From: Pseudoxanthomonas sangjuensis
GTDB taxonomy: Bacteria; Pseudomonadota; Gammaproteobacteria; Xanthomonadales; Xanthomonadaceae
Assembly (NCBI RefSeq): GCF_010211755.1
Contig: NZ_PDWR01000011.1
Coordinates: 1 to 64,000 of the forward strand
Direction: 5' to 3'
DNA: 64,000 bases
Positions 49,008 through 60,941 of this stretch are shown here, piece by piece. Both the position numbers and the translations under genes were made by a program. The notes beneath the pieces are model-generated. The model was not told where the DNA came from and made no database searches. It worked only from the letters and a program-made list of their open reading frames with translations. Numbering within the stretch: the first letter of the stretch is position 1; each line of letters opens with the position of its first letter.

Positions 49008-51665
49008 ATGCGTCGTCCGCTCGCTACCGCCCTCGCCCTGGTCATTGCCAGCAGCCTGTCCGCCGTTCCCGCGGCTTTTGCCGCCGATGCCGCGCCCGCC
49101 GCCCGCGCGCCGGTCACCACCCAGCTGCCGCGCAGCGTGAAGCCCTCGCACTACGCGATCCGCATCACCCCGCACGCCGAGACGATGGACTACGACGCCC
49201 ACGTCGACATCGGCATCGACGTGCTGGAAGCCACCTCGTCGATCACCCTGAACCAGCTCGACATGAGCTTCTCCAACGCCGTGCTGGTGCAGGGCAAGAA
49301 GAAGCTGGCGGCCAAGGTCGCCGTCGACAACGAGGCGCAGACCGCCACCTTCGCTTTCGACAAGCCGCTGAAGCCGGGCAGCTACGTGCTCTCGACCGAC
49401 TACGCCGGCAAGATCGGCACCCAGGCCAACGGCATCTTCGCGCTCGACTACGCCACGCCGGCCGGCAAGAAGCGCGCGCTGTACACGCAGTTCGAGAACT
49501 CCGATTTCCGCCGCTTCGCGCCGTCGTGGGACGAGCCGTACTACAAGGCCACCTTCGACCTGACCGCGACCGTGCCGGCCGCGCAGATGGCGGTCAGCAA
49601 CATGCCGGTCAAGGCGCGCAAGGAACTGGGCAACGGCCTGGCCGAGGTGACCTTCGGCACCTCGCCGAAGATGTCCACCTACCTGCTGTTCTTCAGCGTC
49701 GGCGAATTCGAGCGCGCCACCACCAAGACGAAGGACGGCGTGGAGATCGGCGTGATCGCGCAGACCGGCAAGGTCGACCAGGCCGCGTACGCGCTGGAAG
49801 CCGGCAAGGTGGTGCTGGAGGAATACAACGACTACTTCGGCGTGCCGTTCCCGCTGCCGAAGCTGGACAACATCGCCGCGCCGGGCCGCAGCCAGTTCTT
49901 CAGCGCGATGGAGAACTGGGGCGCGATCTTCACCTTCGAGGGCTCGCTGCTGTTCGACCCGGCCATTTCCACCATCGGCGACAAGCAGCGCATCTTCGGC
50001 ACCGACGCGCACGAGATCGCCCACCAGTGGTTCGGCGACCTGGTGACCATGCAGTGGTGGGACGACCTGTGGCTCAACGAAGGCTTCGCCACCTGGATGG
50101 CCGGCCGCACCACCCGCAAGCTGCACCCGGAATGGGACATCGACGGCGTCGATCCGGCGATGACCAGCCGCAGCGCGATGGGCCAGGACGCCATCGCCAC
50201 CACCCATCCGGTGGTGCAGCACGTGGAAACCGTCGAGCAGGCCAGCCAGGCCTTCGACGGCATCACCTACCAGAAGGGCGCCGCGGTGATCTCGATGCTC
50301 GAGGACTACATCGGCGCCGATGCCTGGCGCGAAGGCGTGCGCAGCTACATCAAGAAGCACGCTTACTCGAACACCGCCACCGACGACCTGTGGGCGGAGA
50401 TGGAGCAGGTGGCGCCGGGCAAGCAGTTCGCCACCGTGGCGCACGAGTTCACCCTGCAGCCGGGCGTTCCGCTGATCAAGGCGAGCGCGCGCTGCGACGA
50501 CCACAAGACCGTCGTCGAACTGGAGCAGGGCGAATTCACCGTCGACCGCCCGGACAAGCAGCCGTTGCGCTGGCACGTGCCGGTCGCGGTGCAGGCCGTC
50601 GGCGGCCAGCCGGTCAAGGTGCTGGTCGACGGCAATGCCAGCATCGAGCTGCCGGGCTGCGGCGCGCCGGTGCTGGTCAACGCCGGGCAGAAGGGCTATT
50701 TCCGCACGCTGTATTCGCCGGAGCAGTTCCAGGCGCTGAGCGCGAATTTCGACCAGCTCGCCCCCGTCGACCAGCTCGGCGTGATGATGGACGTCGGCGC
50801 GCTGTCGAGCGCCGGCCTGCAGCCGGTCGCCGACGCGCTCGACCTGACCAAGGGCGTGTCGCTGGACGCTTCGCCGGACGTCTGGTCGATCGTGGCCGGC
50901 ACGCTCGGCGGCATGGTCGGCGTGTACGGCGACGACGAGAAGGCCGCGGCGCCGGCCAAGCGCTACGCGCGGTCGCGGCTGTCGCCACTGCTGCAGAAGC
51001 TGGGCTGGGAGAACAAGCCGGACGATTCGGCCGCCATCAAGCAGCTGCGTACGCGCCTGATCGCGCAGCTGAGCGGCCTGGGCGACGAAAAGGTGCTGGC
51101 CGAGGCGCGCCGCCGCTTCGCCGCTTCCGAGACCGACCCGTCCGCGCTGCCGGCCGAACTGCGCCGCACCGTGCTGGGCATCGTCGCGCGCAACGCCGAC
51201 GCCGCCACCTGGGACAAGCTGCACGCGATGGCGCAGAAGGAAACCTCGTCGATGATCCGCGACCAGTACTACCAGTTGCTGGCCGCGGCGAAGGACAAGG
51301 CCCTGGCGCAGAAGGCGCTGGACATGGCGTTGACCGGCGAGCCGGGCGCGACCAACAGCGCGGCGATGATCGGCATGGTGTCCCGCGAGAACCCGGACAT
51401 GGCCTTCGACTTCGCGCTGGCGCACCGCGAGCAGGTGGACGAGCTGGTCGATTCGACGTCGCGCTCGCGCTACTACCCGCGCCTGGGCGCGGGATCGGAC
51501 GACATCAAGATGGTCGACAAGCTGAAGGACTACGCCGACAAGTACATCGCGCCGACCTCGCGCCGCGACACCGAATCGGCGATCGCCGGCATCCAGACGC
51601 GGATCAAGCTCAACGCCGCCCGCCGCCCGCAGATCGATGCGTGGTTGAAGAAGAACGCGAAGTAG
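49008..51665 (+). CDS. M1 family aminopeptidase, exported
   Basis: An 885-residue zinc aminopeptidase (ERAP/APN type). A signal peptide (ATALALVIASSLSAVP, cut after AFA) is chosen by AAGGA six bases before the ATG. The N-terminal beta-sandwich is followed by the catalytic domain with the substrate motif AMENWGA, the zinc motif HEIAHQWFGD (about 335-344) and the distal Glu ligand in WLNEGFATW. A C-terminal armadillo-like ERAP1_C domain completes it. It removes N-terminal residues from peptides in the periplasm or outside. Confidence 0.93.
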   Translation: MRRPLATALALVIASSLSAVPAAFAADAAPAARAPVTTQLPRSVKPSHYAIRITPHAETMDYDAHVDIGIDVLEATSSITLNQLDMSFSNAVLVQGKKKLAAKVAVDNEAQTATFAFDKPLKPGSYVLSTDYAGKIGTQANGIFALDYATPAGKKRALYTQFENSDFRRFAPSWDEPYYKATFDLTATVPAAQMAVSNMPVKARKELGNGLAEVTFGTSPKMSTYLLFFSVGEFERATTKTKDGVEIGVIAQTGKVDQAAYALEAGKVVLEEYNDYFGVPFPLPKLDNIAAPGRSQFFSAMENWGAIFTFEGSLLFDPAISTIGDKQRIFGTDAHEIAHQWFGDLVTMQWWDDLWLNEGFATWMAGRTTRKLHPEWDIDGVDPAMTSRSAMGQDAIATTHPVVQHVETVEQASQAFDGITYQKGAAVISMLEDYIGADAWREGVRSYIKKHAYSNTATDDLWAEMEQVAPGKQFATVAHEFTLQPGVPLIKASARCDDHKTVVELEQGEFTVDRPDKQPLRWHVPVAVQAVGGQPVKVLVDGNASIELPGCGAPVLVNAGQKGYFRTLYSPEQFQALSANFDQLAPVDQLGVMMDVGALSSAGLQPVADALDLTKGVSLDASPDVWSIVAGTLGGMVGVYGDDEKAAAPAKRYARSRLSPLLQKLGWENKPDDSAAIKQLRTRLIAQLSGLGDEKVLAEARRRFAASETDPSALPAELRRTVLGIVARNADAATWDKLHAMAQKETSSMIRDQYYQLLAAAKDKALAQKALDMALTGEPGATNSAAMIGMVSRENPDMAFDFALAHREQVDELVDSTSRSRYYPRLGAGSDDIKMVDKLKDYADKYIAPTSRRDTESAIAGIQTRIKLNAARRPQIDAWLKKNAK

Positions 51666-51691
51666 GCGCGTCGCTCCCTGGCCCGAAAGAC

Positions 51692-51713
51692 GAACCCGCC
51701 GGCAGGCGGGTTC
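51692..51713. terminator. bidirectional terminator
   Basis: Stem GAACCCGCC/GGCGGGTTC with a short GGCA loop followed by GTTTTG, between the M1 gene and a convergent gene. Confidence 0.75.
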
Positions 51714-51734
51714 GTTTTGTCCGGCACGGAATCG

Positions 51735-52256
51735 TCAGCCGATTTCGACGGGATCGTGGATCGTCCAGATGACGGAAATGATCTTCCAGCCCTCCTCGGT
51801 GCGGACCAGCTGCCACATTTCGCGGCCCCAGTTGGTCTGCTTGCCGTTGGAGAGGAATTCGTAGTCGAAGGCGACCGAACCGATCTCGCCGTCGGTGTCG
51901 ACGCGGACGTCCTTGAAGACTTCCTCGCTGGTGTTCTTGCCGGAGACGATGGAGTCGATGAAGGTCAGGTAATTGACCCCGGGCAGGTGGCGCGCCTTGC
52001 GGGCCTCCGGCTTGGTTTTCCGGAACCGGGCGATGCGCGCGTCGTCGTTCGAGAATTGCCAGACGACCTGCTCCGGCTTTTCGGAGAAGAACAAGGCCAC
52101 GAAAGTCGCCTTGTCGCGGTTGATGATCGACGTGCGGAACTTCTCCACCACGTCCCGGATCGCGGCCACGTCCTTCGGATTGTTCTGTTCGGCGTGTGCG
52201 GCAAGGGGTGACGCCAACACGATCGACGCGATGAGGGCAATGCGTTTGAGGTGCAT
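51735..52256 (-). CDS. exported SnoaL/NTF2-like protein
   Basis: A 173-residue protein with a signal peptide (MHLKRIALIASIVLASPLAA, cut after AHA). The mature part is an NTF2-like cone (DVAAIRDVVEKFRTSIINRD, then VAFDYEFLSNGKQTNWGREM, LVRTEEGWKIISVIWTIH), matching the SgcJ/SnoaL-type DUF4440 pattern. Such domains bind small molecules or act as enzymes; role unknown. It ends convergently against the M1 gene. Confidence 0.75.
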   Translation of the reverse strand: MHLKRIALIASIVLASPLAAHAEQNNPKDVAAIRDVVEKFRTSIINRDKATFVALFFSEKPEQVVWQFSNDDARIARFRKTKPEARKARHLPGVNYLTFIDSIVSGKNTSEEVFKDVRVDTDGEIGSVAFDYEFLSNGKQTNWGREMWQLVRTEEGWKIISVIWTIHDPVEIG

Positions 52257-52565
52257 CCGGGATCCGTTCGCTGGGTTTCTGGATTGCCTAGTGTCGCGGG
52301 GAAGCCGGGCAAAAGGAAACCCCGCTTGCGCGGGGCTTTTTTGCTTTTCCTTCTCCCTTCGGGAGGAGGGCCTGCCCCCGCGGAGGCAGGGGGTGCACCG
52401 AAGGGGCGGGTGAGGGTTCGGCGGAAGTCGCGACGCCAGCATGCCGGTAGCCATTCGGCGGGTGGTGCTTCGCCCGCGGATGAAACGTCGCGAGTGCGGG
52501 TAATGTCGCTTCGCCGTACCCTCGCCCAACCCCTCCCCCGAGGGGAGGGGGGCTTGAGGCGTTTC
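52257..52565. repeat. intergenic palindromic region
   Basis: A ~310 bp gene-free interval. After a terminator at 52318-52342 it contains CTCCCTTCGGGAGG (52348-52365), GCCTGCCCCCGCGGAGGCAGGG (two parts, 52369-52390) and, near the gcvP stop, CCCTCCCCCGAGGGGAGGGG-type palindromes. Segments GGGTGAGGGTTC and GTACCCTCGCCC face each other. This resembles the long boilerplate repeats common downstream of Xanthomonadaceae genes. Confidence 0.5.
52318..52342. terminator. intrinsic terminator
   Basis: Stem AACCCCGC/GCGGGGCTT with a CTTG-type loop, followed by a run of six T. Confidence 0.75.
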
Positions 52566-55433
<2,868 letters not shown>

Positions 55434-55453
55434 CCGGAAGGGGCTGACGGAAT

Positions 55454-55473
55454 CGCGCGCGAAACCGCGCGCG
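55454..55473 (-). promoter_or_regulatory. GC-rich hairpin between glycine riboswitch and gcvP
   Basis: CGCGCGCG pairs with CGCGCGCG-type arms around a GGTTTC-like loop, 20 bp before the gcvP start region. It lies where an expression platform would be and could mask or expose the translation start. Inference only. Confidence 0.4.
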
Positions 55474-55477
55474 GGTG

Positions 55478-55685
55478 CCCCTCTGTCCTTTTGCCTGAGA
55501 GTTTGGAGGCGGCGTTCCGATGGAAGCCGGCCTCGTGCCCCTTCGGCGCCGGCGTGCGCCGATGCTTTGGCGGGCCGGTCTCTCCAGAGTGTTGTTGCGA
55601 TGGTGGTATTCGGCCTGAGCGATTACGGGCGTTTGCGCCTTCGGCAGCGGGGCCGGGGCCCGCGCTTCTCCCACCGGGAATTGCC
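55478..55685 (-). promoter_or_regulatory. tandem glycine riboswitch
   Basis: On the minus strand the leader shows both glycine aptamers. The first has GGTGGGAGAAGCGCGGG, GCTGCCGAAGGCGCAAACGC and CGCTCAGGCCGAATACC. A short linker leads to CACTCTGGAGAGACC. The second has GCGCCGAAGGGGCACGAGGC and ends CTCTCAGGCAAAAGGACAG. These are the conserved GGAGA, GCCGAAGG-GGC and CTCAGGC-AAAAGGACAG elements. Two aptamers are typical of the classical cooperative form. Regulates gcvP directly downstream. Confidence 0.92.
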
Positions 55686-55737
55686 CCGGCATTATAGCCC
55701 GGCCGGTCCCCGGCCCGGCGCCGGATAGAATGGCCCC

Positions 55738-56619
55738 ATGACCACCGAAACCACCGTAGCGCCGCCTGCGGCGCCCGAAGCCCGGGCCGTGCCCGCATCC
55801 ACCGCCGCCGCCGCGACCGAAGCGGTCGCCGCCGAACCTGCCGCGCCGGCCCCCGCCACCTGGGTCGACTGGCTGCTGGACGCGCTGCGCCACGAGCCGG
55901 CGCATGCGCTGACCCTGTTCTACCTGGGCGCGTCGGCGCTGGGCCTGTGGGCCAGCTACTGGTTCTTCGCCAGCTTCGGCATCCCGGTGATGGACTACAT
56001 GGACCCCAGCGACTACATCACCGTCGGCCTGCGCGATCCGGTCAACCTGCTGATCGTCGCGTTGGCGATGGCGCTGATGCTGTTGCTGAACTTCCACGAG
56101 TACGCACGGGAAAAAGGGCAGGCGTATTACGAACGGGTGCGCGGCCACTGGTGGGGACGCCTGCTGCTGGTGTTCCCGTACCGGGAAAAGCGCGGCGGTT
56201 TCCTGCAGCGCGTGATGGGTTGGTCGGGGTTTTCGTTCCCGACCGGAATCCTGCTGGGCATGATCTGGGCCACGCTGTGGCTGACGGTGGGTTACGTGCA
56301 GCACAAGGCCGAGGACATCCGCAACGGCGGCGGCCACGCGGTGCGCATCACCCTGGCGCATGCCCACGAAGCGCAGCCGGGCACGGCGCGCCTGCTGGGC
56401 ACCATCGGCGACTTCGTGTTCCTGTACTGGCCCGAGCAGAAGCGCGCGGAAGCGATCGCGGTCGAAGCGGTCGGCCGCCTGCAATCGGTGCCGGCCACGC
56501 GCACGCAGGCCGCACAACCGGCAACGCGGCCGGCGGTGTCGCCAGCGGAACCGGCGGAACCAGCGGCGAAACCCGCGCTGGCGGCAGCCAAGGCGGCCGA
56601 GCCCGCCCTGGCGCATTAG
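55738..56619 (+). CDS. membrane protein of unknown function
   Basis: A 293-residue protein with an Ala/Pro/Glu-rich cytoplasmic N-terminus, three or four hydrophobic helices (about 58-82, 103-120, 165-185) and an Ala/Pro-rich C-terminal tail. The short motif IPVMDYMDPSDYITVGL between the first helices looks conserved. No family is recognised. It is divergent from gcvP, so its upstream region overlaps the 5' end of the riboswitch transcript. Confidence 0.7.
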   Translation: MTTETTVAPPAAPEARAVPASTAAAATEAVAAEPAAPAPATWVDWLLDALRHEPAHALTLFYLGASALGLWASYWFFASFGIPVMDYMDPSDYITVGLRDPVNLLIVALAMALMLLLNFHEYAREKGQAYYERVRGHWWGRLLLVFPYREKRGGFLQRVMGWSGFSFPTGILLGMIWATLWLTVGYVQHKAEDIRNGGGHAVRITLAHAHEAQPGTARLLGTIGDFVFLYWPEQKRAEAIAVEAVGRLQSVPATRTQAAQPATRPAVSPAEPAEPAAKPALAAAKAAEPALAH

Positions 56620-56668
56620 CGGCGCGCCATCCGTGCATGCGTCTTCCCGTGGCCCCGCACCCGATCCG

Positions 56669-57922
56669 ATGAGCCCGGCAAAACCCGCGTCCATGCGCAG
56701 GATGGCGCTGCTGCTGGGCGGACTGGCCATGTTCGGCCCGTTCTCCATCGATACGGTGTTCCCGGCGTTCCGGCAGATGGCCGCGCAACTGGGCACCGAT
56801 GCGGTGGCCATGCAGCAGACCGTCAGCGTCTACCTGCTGACCTACGGGGCGATGAGCGTGGTCCACGGGCCGTTGTCCGACGCCTTGGGCCGGCGCCGGG
56901 TGATCCTGGCCGGGCTGGCGGTGTTCGTCGTCGCGTCGGCCGGCTGCGCGTTGTCGCCGAACCTGCCGACGCTGCTGGCGTTCCGCGCGCTGCAAGGTCT
57001 GTCGGCCGGGGTCGGCATGATCGTCGGCCGCGCGGCGATCCGCGACCTGTTCGCCGGCGACGATGCGCAGCGGTTGATGAGCCAGGTCTCGATGATCTTC
57101 GGCATCGCGCCGGCGGTGGCGCCGGTGATCGGCGGCTGGCTGCTGGGTTGGGGCCAGTGGCCGCTGATCTTCTGGTTCCTGGTCGCGTTCTCGACGCTGC
57201 TGTTGGCGGCGGTTGCGCTGTGGCTGCCGGAAACGCACCCCCAAGCCGCGCGGCAGCCGCTGGCGCCGGTACGGATGCTGCGCGACTACGTGGCGATCCT
57301 CGGCAACCGGCGTTTCCAGCGCCTGGCCCTGGCCGGTGCGCTGACGTTCGCCGGGATCTTCCTCTATATCGCCTCGGCGCCGGTGCTGGTGATGGACCTG
57401 CTGGGGCTGGACGAACGCGGCTTCGCCTGGCTGTTCGTGCCGACCATCGGCGGCATGACCCTGGGCGCGTTCGCGTCCGGGCGCGCGGCCGGGCACATCA
57501 CCGGCGCCGCGCAATGCCGCGTCGGCTTCGCCTGCTGCGGCACGGCGGCGGCGCTGAACCTGGCTTATTGCGCACTGGCGGCGAAGCTGGCGCTGCCGTG
57601 GGCGGTGTTGCCGCTGCTGCTGGCCGGTTTCGGCATGGCCCTGGTGTTCCCGATCCTGGCGCTGGCGGTGCTGGACATGTATCCGCAGCATCGCGGCGCG
57701 GCTTCGTCGCTGCAGGCCTTCATCCAGCTCATCCTCAATGCGGTGGTCGCCGGCGCGGTGTCGCCGCTGCTGAGCCATCGCCCGCTGTGGCTGGCGCTGG
57801 GCATGGCCGGGTTCTTCCTGCTCGGCTGGGCCTGCTGGCACAGGGAAACGCGCGTGGCGGGCCGCAGCCTGCCCGATTGCCCGCGCGAGGCGGCGGCGCT
57901 GGAACCGACCGATTCGCTTTGA
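56669..57922 (+). CDS. Bcr/CflA family multidrug efflux MFS transporter
   Basis: A 417-residue 12-helix major facilitator antiporter that exports drugs such as bicyclomycin or chloramphenicol. The DHA1 signature SDALGRRRVILAGLAVFV between helices 2 and 3 and the helix 5 motif C variant GIAPAVAPVIGGWLL are clear, and the opening FSIDTVFPAFRQMA is typical of Bcr. The start is weakly supported; MRRMALLLGG a few codons in is possible. Substrate cannot be predicted. Confidence 0.88.
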   Translation: MSPAKPASMRRMALLLGGLAMFGPFSIDTVFPAFRQMAAQLGTDAVAMQQTVSVYLLTYGAMSVVHGPLSDALGRRRVILAGLAVFVVASAGCALSPNLPTLLAFRALQGLSAGVGMIVGRAAIRDLFAGDDAQRLMSQVSMIFGIAPAVAPVIGGWLLGWGQWPLIFWFLVAFSTLLLAAVALWLPETHPQAARQPLAPVRMLRDYVAILGNRRFQRLALAGALTFAGIFLYIASAPVLVMDLLGLDERGFAWLFVPTIGGMTLGAFASGRAAGHITGAAQCRVGFACCGTAAALNLAYCALAAKLALPWAVLPLLLAGFGMALVFPILALAVLDMYPQHRGAASSLQAFIQLILNAVVAGAVSPLLSHRPLWLALGMAGFFLLGWACWHRETRVAGRSLPDCPREAAALEPTDSL

Positions 57923-57949
57923 ATCCCTTCACCTGAATTCGAGAAGCCC

Positions 57950-58399
57950 ATGTCGATCAACTCCAAGGCCCGCCGCGACGCGAAGAAACGCAAGGCGCAG
58001 AAGGAACGCAACCAGCGCCTGGCCAATGCGCCCAAGACCGTAGGCCACGCCGAACTGCGCAACCAGGCCGGCGAACTGGTGGCCGGCATCGTCCGCCGCG
58101 GCGGGGCGTGGTTCCTGGGCATCGACGGACGCATCGCCGGCAGCAGCGACAGCGCGGCCGAGGTGTTCGCACTGCTGAAGCGCGCCGCGAAAACCTATGA
58201 GGCCAACGGCATGCCGGTGCGCATGATTTATTCCGACGAACTGCGCGACACCGCGGTCATCGAAGCCGCGGCGCAAGGGCTGACCCTGGAGCAGTTCGAC
58301 GCGAAGCTGGAAGAAGAGATGCAGGCGAATGCCGCCGCATCCGCGAACGGGGTCGAATCGGGTCCCGACAGCGGCACGGAGCCACAAGCTTCTTCGTGA
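57950..58399 (+). CDS. conserved hypothetical cytoplasmic protein
   Basis: A 149-residue soluble protein. A strongly basic N-terminus (KARRDAKKRKAQKERNQRL) suggests nucleic acid or ribosome contact. The middle forms an alpha/beta domain (LVAGIVRRGGAWFLGIDGRI) and the C-terminus is disordered. I recognise no family. It follows the MFS gene by 27 bp and may be co-transcribed. A terminator hairpin follows. Confidence 0.7.
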   Translation: MSINSKARRDAKKRKAQKERNQRLANAPKTVGHAELRNQAGELVAGIVRRGGAWFLGIDGRIAGSSDSAAEVFALLKRAAKTYEANGMPVRMIYSDELRDTAVIEAAAQGLTLEQFDAKLEEEMQANAAASANGVESGPDSGTEPQASS

Positions 58400-58402
58400 A
58401 GA

Positions 58403-58430
58403 ACGGAGGCCTGCTTGCGCCGGCCTCCGT
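58403..58430. terminator. bidirectional terminator
   Basis: Stem ACGGAGGCC/GGCCTCCGT around a GC-rich loop, between convergent genes. Confidence 0.65.
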
Positions 58431-58455
58431 TTGCCATCGTCCTCGCGTGGCCTGC

Positions 58456-59067
58456 TCAGTGAAGCGAGCAATCGCGGAGCTGCGGATCGCCCATTGTTTC
58501 GCCGCCGGAAATGCAATCGACGGTGATGCTCTGGCCTTTGTTCAGTGCCGCGGCCGCGCGCACGTCGAGCCCATAGACATCGACATTGCCGATTCCGGGA
58601 ATGTACGTGCCCTCGATCCAGGTGCCGTTCCCGGCGGAGAGGCGGACAACGGGGTCGTCGGTCATGTCGGAGTCGATACTTTCCACCGTGCCCGTCACCG
58701 ACAGTGCCTGTCCCTTGTATTTCTGGTCGGCGGCGATTTCGTTCTGCTCGTAGGCTGCGTACAGGTCGTGTGCCGAAATCTGGATGGACTGCACGGCGGG
58801 TGGGGGCGGTGTGGTCGGGGGCGCCGTCGCAGCTGCCGGCCGGGGCGGCGCGGCCGGATCGGACGCCTGCGGCTTGTCGTCGGGTCTGAACGCGGCAAGC
58901 ATGATCAGGCCGAACCAGGCGAACCCGATGATCCGGGCAAGTTTGCTGTGGCCGCCGCGCAGCAGGAACCAGACGAAAACGATGGGCAGCAGGAAGATGC
59001 TCAGCCCCAGCAAGAACCCGACTTTGCGGGGTGCCGTGGCGGCTGGCGCGGTTGCATTGGTGTTCAT
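58456..59067 (-). CDS. membrane protein with OB-fold (tRNA_anti-like) domain
   Basis: A 203-residue protein with two N-terminal helices (about 17-37 and 44-60), a Pro/Ala/Thr linker and a C-terminal OB-fold domain (about 95-203). The domain shows ISAHDLYAAYEQNEIAADQK, YKGQALSVTGTVESID and GQSITVDCISGGE, the pattern of the putative tRNA_anti-like domain (PF12869). Despite that name, tRNA binding is unproven; these domains are mostly periplasmic and of unknown role. Confidence 0.8.
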   Translation of the reverse strand: MNTNATAPAATAPRKVGFLLGLSIFLLPIVFVWFLLRGGHSKLARIIGFAWFGLIMLAAFRPDDKPQASDPAAPPRPAAATAPPTTPPPPAVQSIQISAHDLYAAYEQNEIAADQKYKGQALSVTGTVESIDSDMTDDPVVRLSAGNGTWIEGTYIPGIGNVDVYGLDVRAAAALNKGQSITVDCISGGETMGDPQLRDCSLH

Positions 59068-59160
59068 GGTCTATCCCCCGTGGTGAAAGTTGCAGGGATA
59101 GATTCGGTTTTGCCCGGCGCGGCGGCAACGCGAAAATTTCTCGGTGGGCGACGGAGCCGG

Positions 59161-60858
59161 TCAGCGGAACGACGGGGCACGCTCGTCGCGCAACAATGCG
59201 TGCACGCGCAGGCCCGGCGCTAGGTCCTGCAGGTGCAAGCGCCCGCCGAGGGCGAGCACGCGGTCGTGCATGCTGGACAGGCCATTGCCGGGGCGCAGGT
59301 GGCGGGCGCCGCCGATGCCGTCGTCGCGCACGTCGATGAACACGTACAGGTCGCCGTGGCGGCGGTTGATGCGCAGGCGAATGCTGCAGCGCGTGGCGCG
59401 GGCGTGGCGGACGACGTTGGGCACCGCCTCCCGCACCAGCCGGTAGGCGGCGATGCGCTGCGCGCCGCCGAGCAGCGCCAGCAGGCGCGCATCGCCTTCG
59501 ATGCGGGTCTCGAACTCCAGCCCCGCGTCCTCGGCCAGGTGACGCACGCTGCCGCGCTCGATCGCCGCGTACAGGCCGATTTCGTCGAGCGCCGCGGGGC
59601 GCAGCGATTCGAGCACGCGGCCGATGTTCTGGCGCATCGTGCGCGCGATGTCGAACAGGCCGTCGGTCCCCGCCTGCCTGCCGGCCGCGACAAGCTCGGG
59701 TTCGGCCAGCTTGAGCCGGGTCTGCAGCGCGGTGAGGTTCTGGCCGAATTCGTCGTGCAGCTCGGCGGCCAGGCGGCGGCGTTCGCGTTCCTCGGCCTGC
59801 AGGGTGCGTTCGGCGGCGTTGCTGAGCTCGCGCGCGAGGCGGTTGCCGTGGTCCATGGCCGACTGCAGTTCCGCCGCCTGCGAGCGCAGGCTGTCCATGC
59901 TGGCGCCGAACAGCAGGCCCATCGCGCCGCTGATGGCGATGTACAGCTGCAGGCGGATCGGGTTCGAGGCGCGTATGCCGAAATGGTCCTCGATCGCCAC
60001 CGCCATGCTGGCTGCCAGCACCGCCAGCGCGGCGCCGCGCCAGCCATGCTGCATGGCGAAGACCACGACCGCGGTCAGTAGCAGCAGGCGCAGCATTTCC
60101 GACAGCAGGCTGCCGGGCAGGCGCAGCGACAGGAGCAGGTAGGCCGCCATTGCCGGCAGCAGCCAGCGCAGGGCCGCGCGCAATATCCGCGCCGAGCCCG
60201 CGCGCCGCGCCGGCGACGCCAGCCACAGCGCGAACGGCGCCACCAGCATGATGCCGACGAAGCAGCCCATCAGGTTCTTCAGCGCGAACGTCGCCAGCAG
60301 TTCGAGCGAGTCTGGGCCGCCGATCGGCACCATGTCGACGACGAGGCCGCTGCGGACGTCGCCGACCATGCCCTCGCTGGCGACATAGGCCAGGTCCTTG
60401 GCCGCGACCGCCAGCGCCGCGATCAGCGCGCCGACGTGCAATTGCGCCATCCGTTCCGGCGTGGCCGGGCCGCGCGGCGACAGCCGCACCTGCCGCAGGT
60501 ACAGCACGCCAGCCGCGATCAGGAACGGCTCGGCCGCGTTGCCCAGCACGAACGGTACCGGACCATGCCAGTAGCGCAGGAATTCGTAGCGCGCGCCGGC
60601 CGCGATGCCGACGAGCGCGCCGCCGACCAGCCGGGCCGCGATGGTCGCGGCGAACAGCCACGGCCAACGGCGCACGGGCAGGCACCACATCGCGGTGAAC
60701 ACCGCGCCATCGACGATCAGCCAGTGGAAGAACCCGGCCCGCCCCAGCGCGGCGTGCAGGGCGACAAAGCCCAGCGCGGCCAGCAGCCATTGCCACCAGC
60801 GCGCATCGTTCGCAGGCCAGGGCAGGATCTGGGTATCGGAATGGGGCGGCGATGGCAT
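59161..60858 (-). CDS. MASE1-type sensor histidine kinase (NarX/UhpB class)
   Basis: A 565-residue membrane sensor. About eight hydrophobic segments in the first ~320 residues resemble a MASE1 domain. A HisKA_3 dimerisation helix follows with ERERRRLAAELHDEFGQNLT; the phosphoacceptor His is about 368. The HATPase part has the N-box EAVPNVVRHARAT and the G-box DVRDDGIGGARH and GNGLSSMHDRVLALGG. A Pro in the N-box (VPN) is unusual. It is divergent from a NarL-type regulator 83 bp away, its likely partner. Signal is unknown. Confidence 0.88.
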   Translation of the reverse strand: MPSPPHSDTQILPWPANDARWWQWLLAALGFVALHAALGRAGFFHWLIVDGAVFTAMWCLPVRRWPWLFAATIAARLVGGALVGIAAGARYEFLRYWHGPVPFVLGNAAEPFLIAAGVLYLRQVRLSPRGPATPERMAQLHVGALIAALAVAAKDLAYVASEGMVGDVRSGLVVDMVPIGGPDSLELLATFALKNLMGCFVGIMLVAPFALWLASPARRAGSARILRAALRWLLPAMAAYLLLSLRLPGSLLSEMLRLLLLTAVVVFAMQHGWRGAALAVLAASMAVAIEDHFGIRASNPIRLQLYIAISGAMGLLFGASMDSLRSQAAELQSAMDHGNRLARELSNAAERTLQAEERERRRLAAELHDEFGQNLTALQTRLKLAEPELVAAGRQAGTDGLFDIARTMRQNIGRVLESLRPAALDEIGLYAAIERGSVRHLAEDAGLEFETRIEGDARLLALLGGAQRIAAYRLVREAVPNVVRHARATRCSIRLRINRRHGDLYVFIDVRDDGIGGARHLRPGNGLSSMHDRVLALGGRLHLQDLAPGLRVHALLRDERAPSFR

Positions 60859-60941
60859 GCGCAGAGGTTAGCAACTGCGCGACCGCACGGGCCCCGACTT
60901 TTTCTCACCCGCGGCGGTGGCGGGCTGGCTATAGTGCGGGC

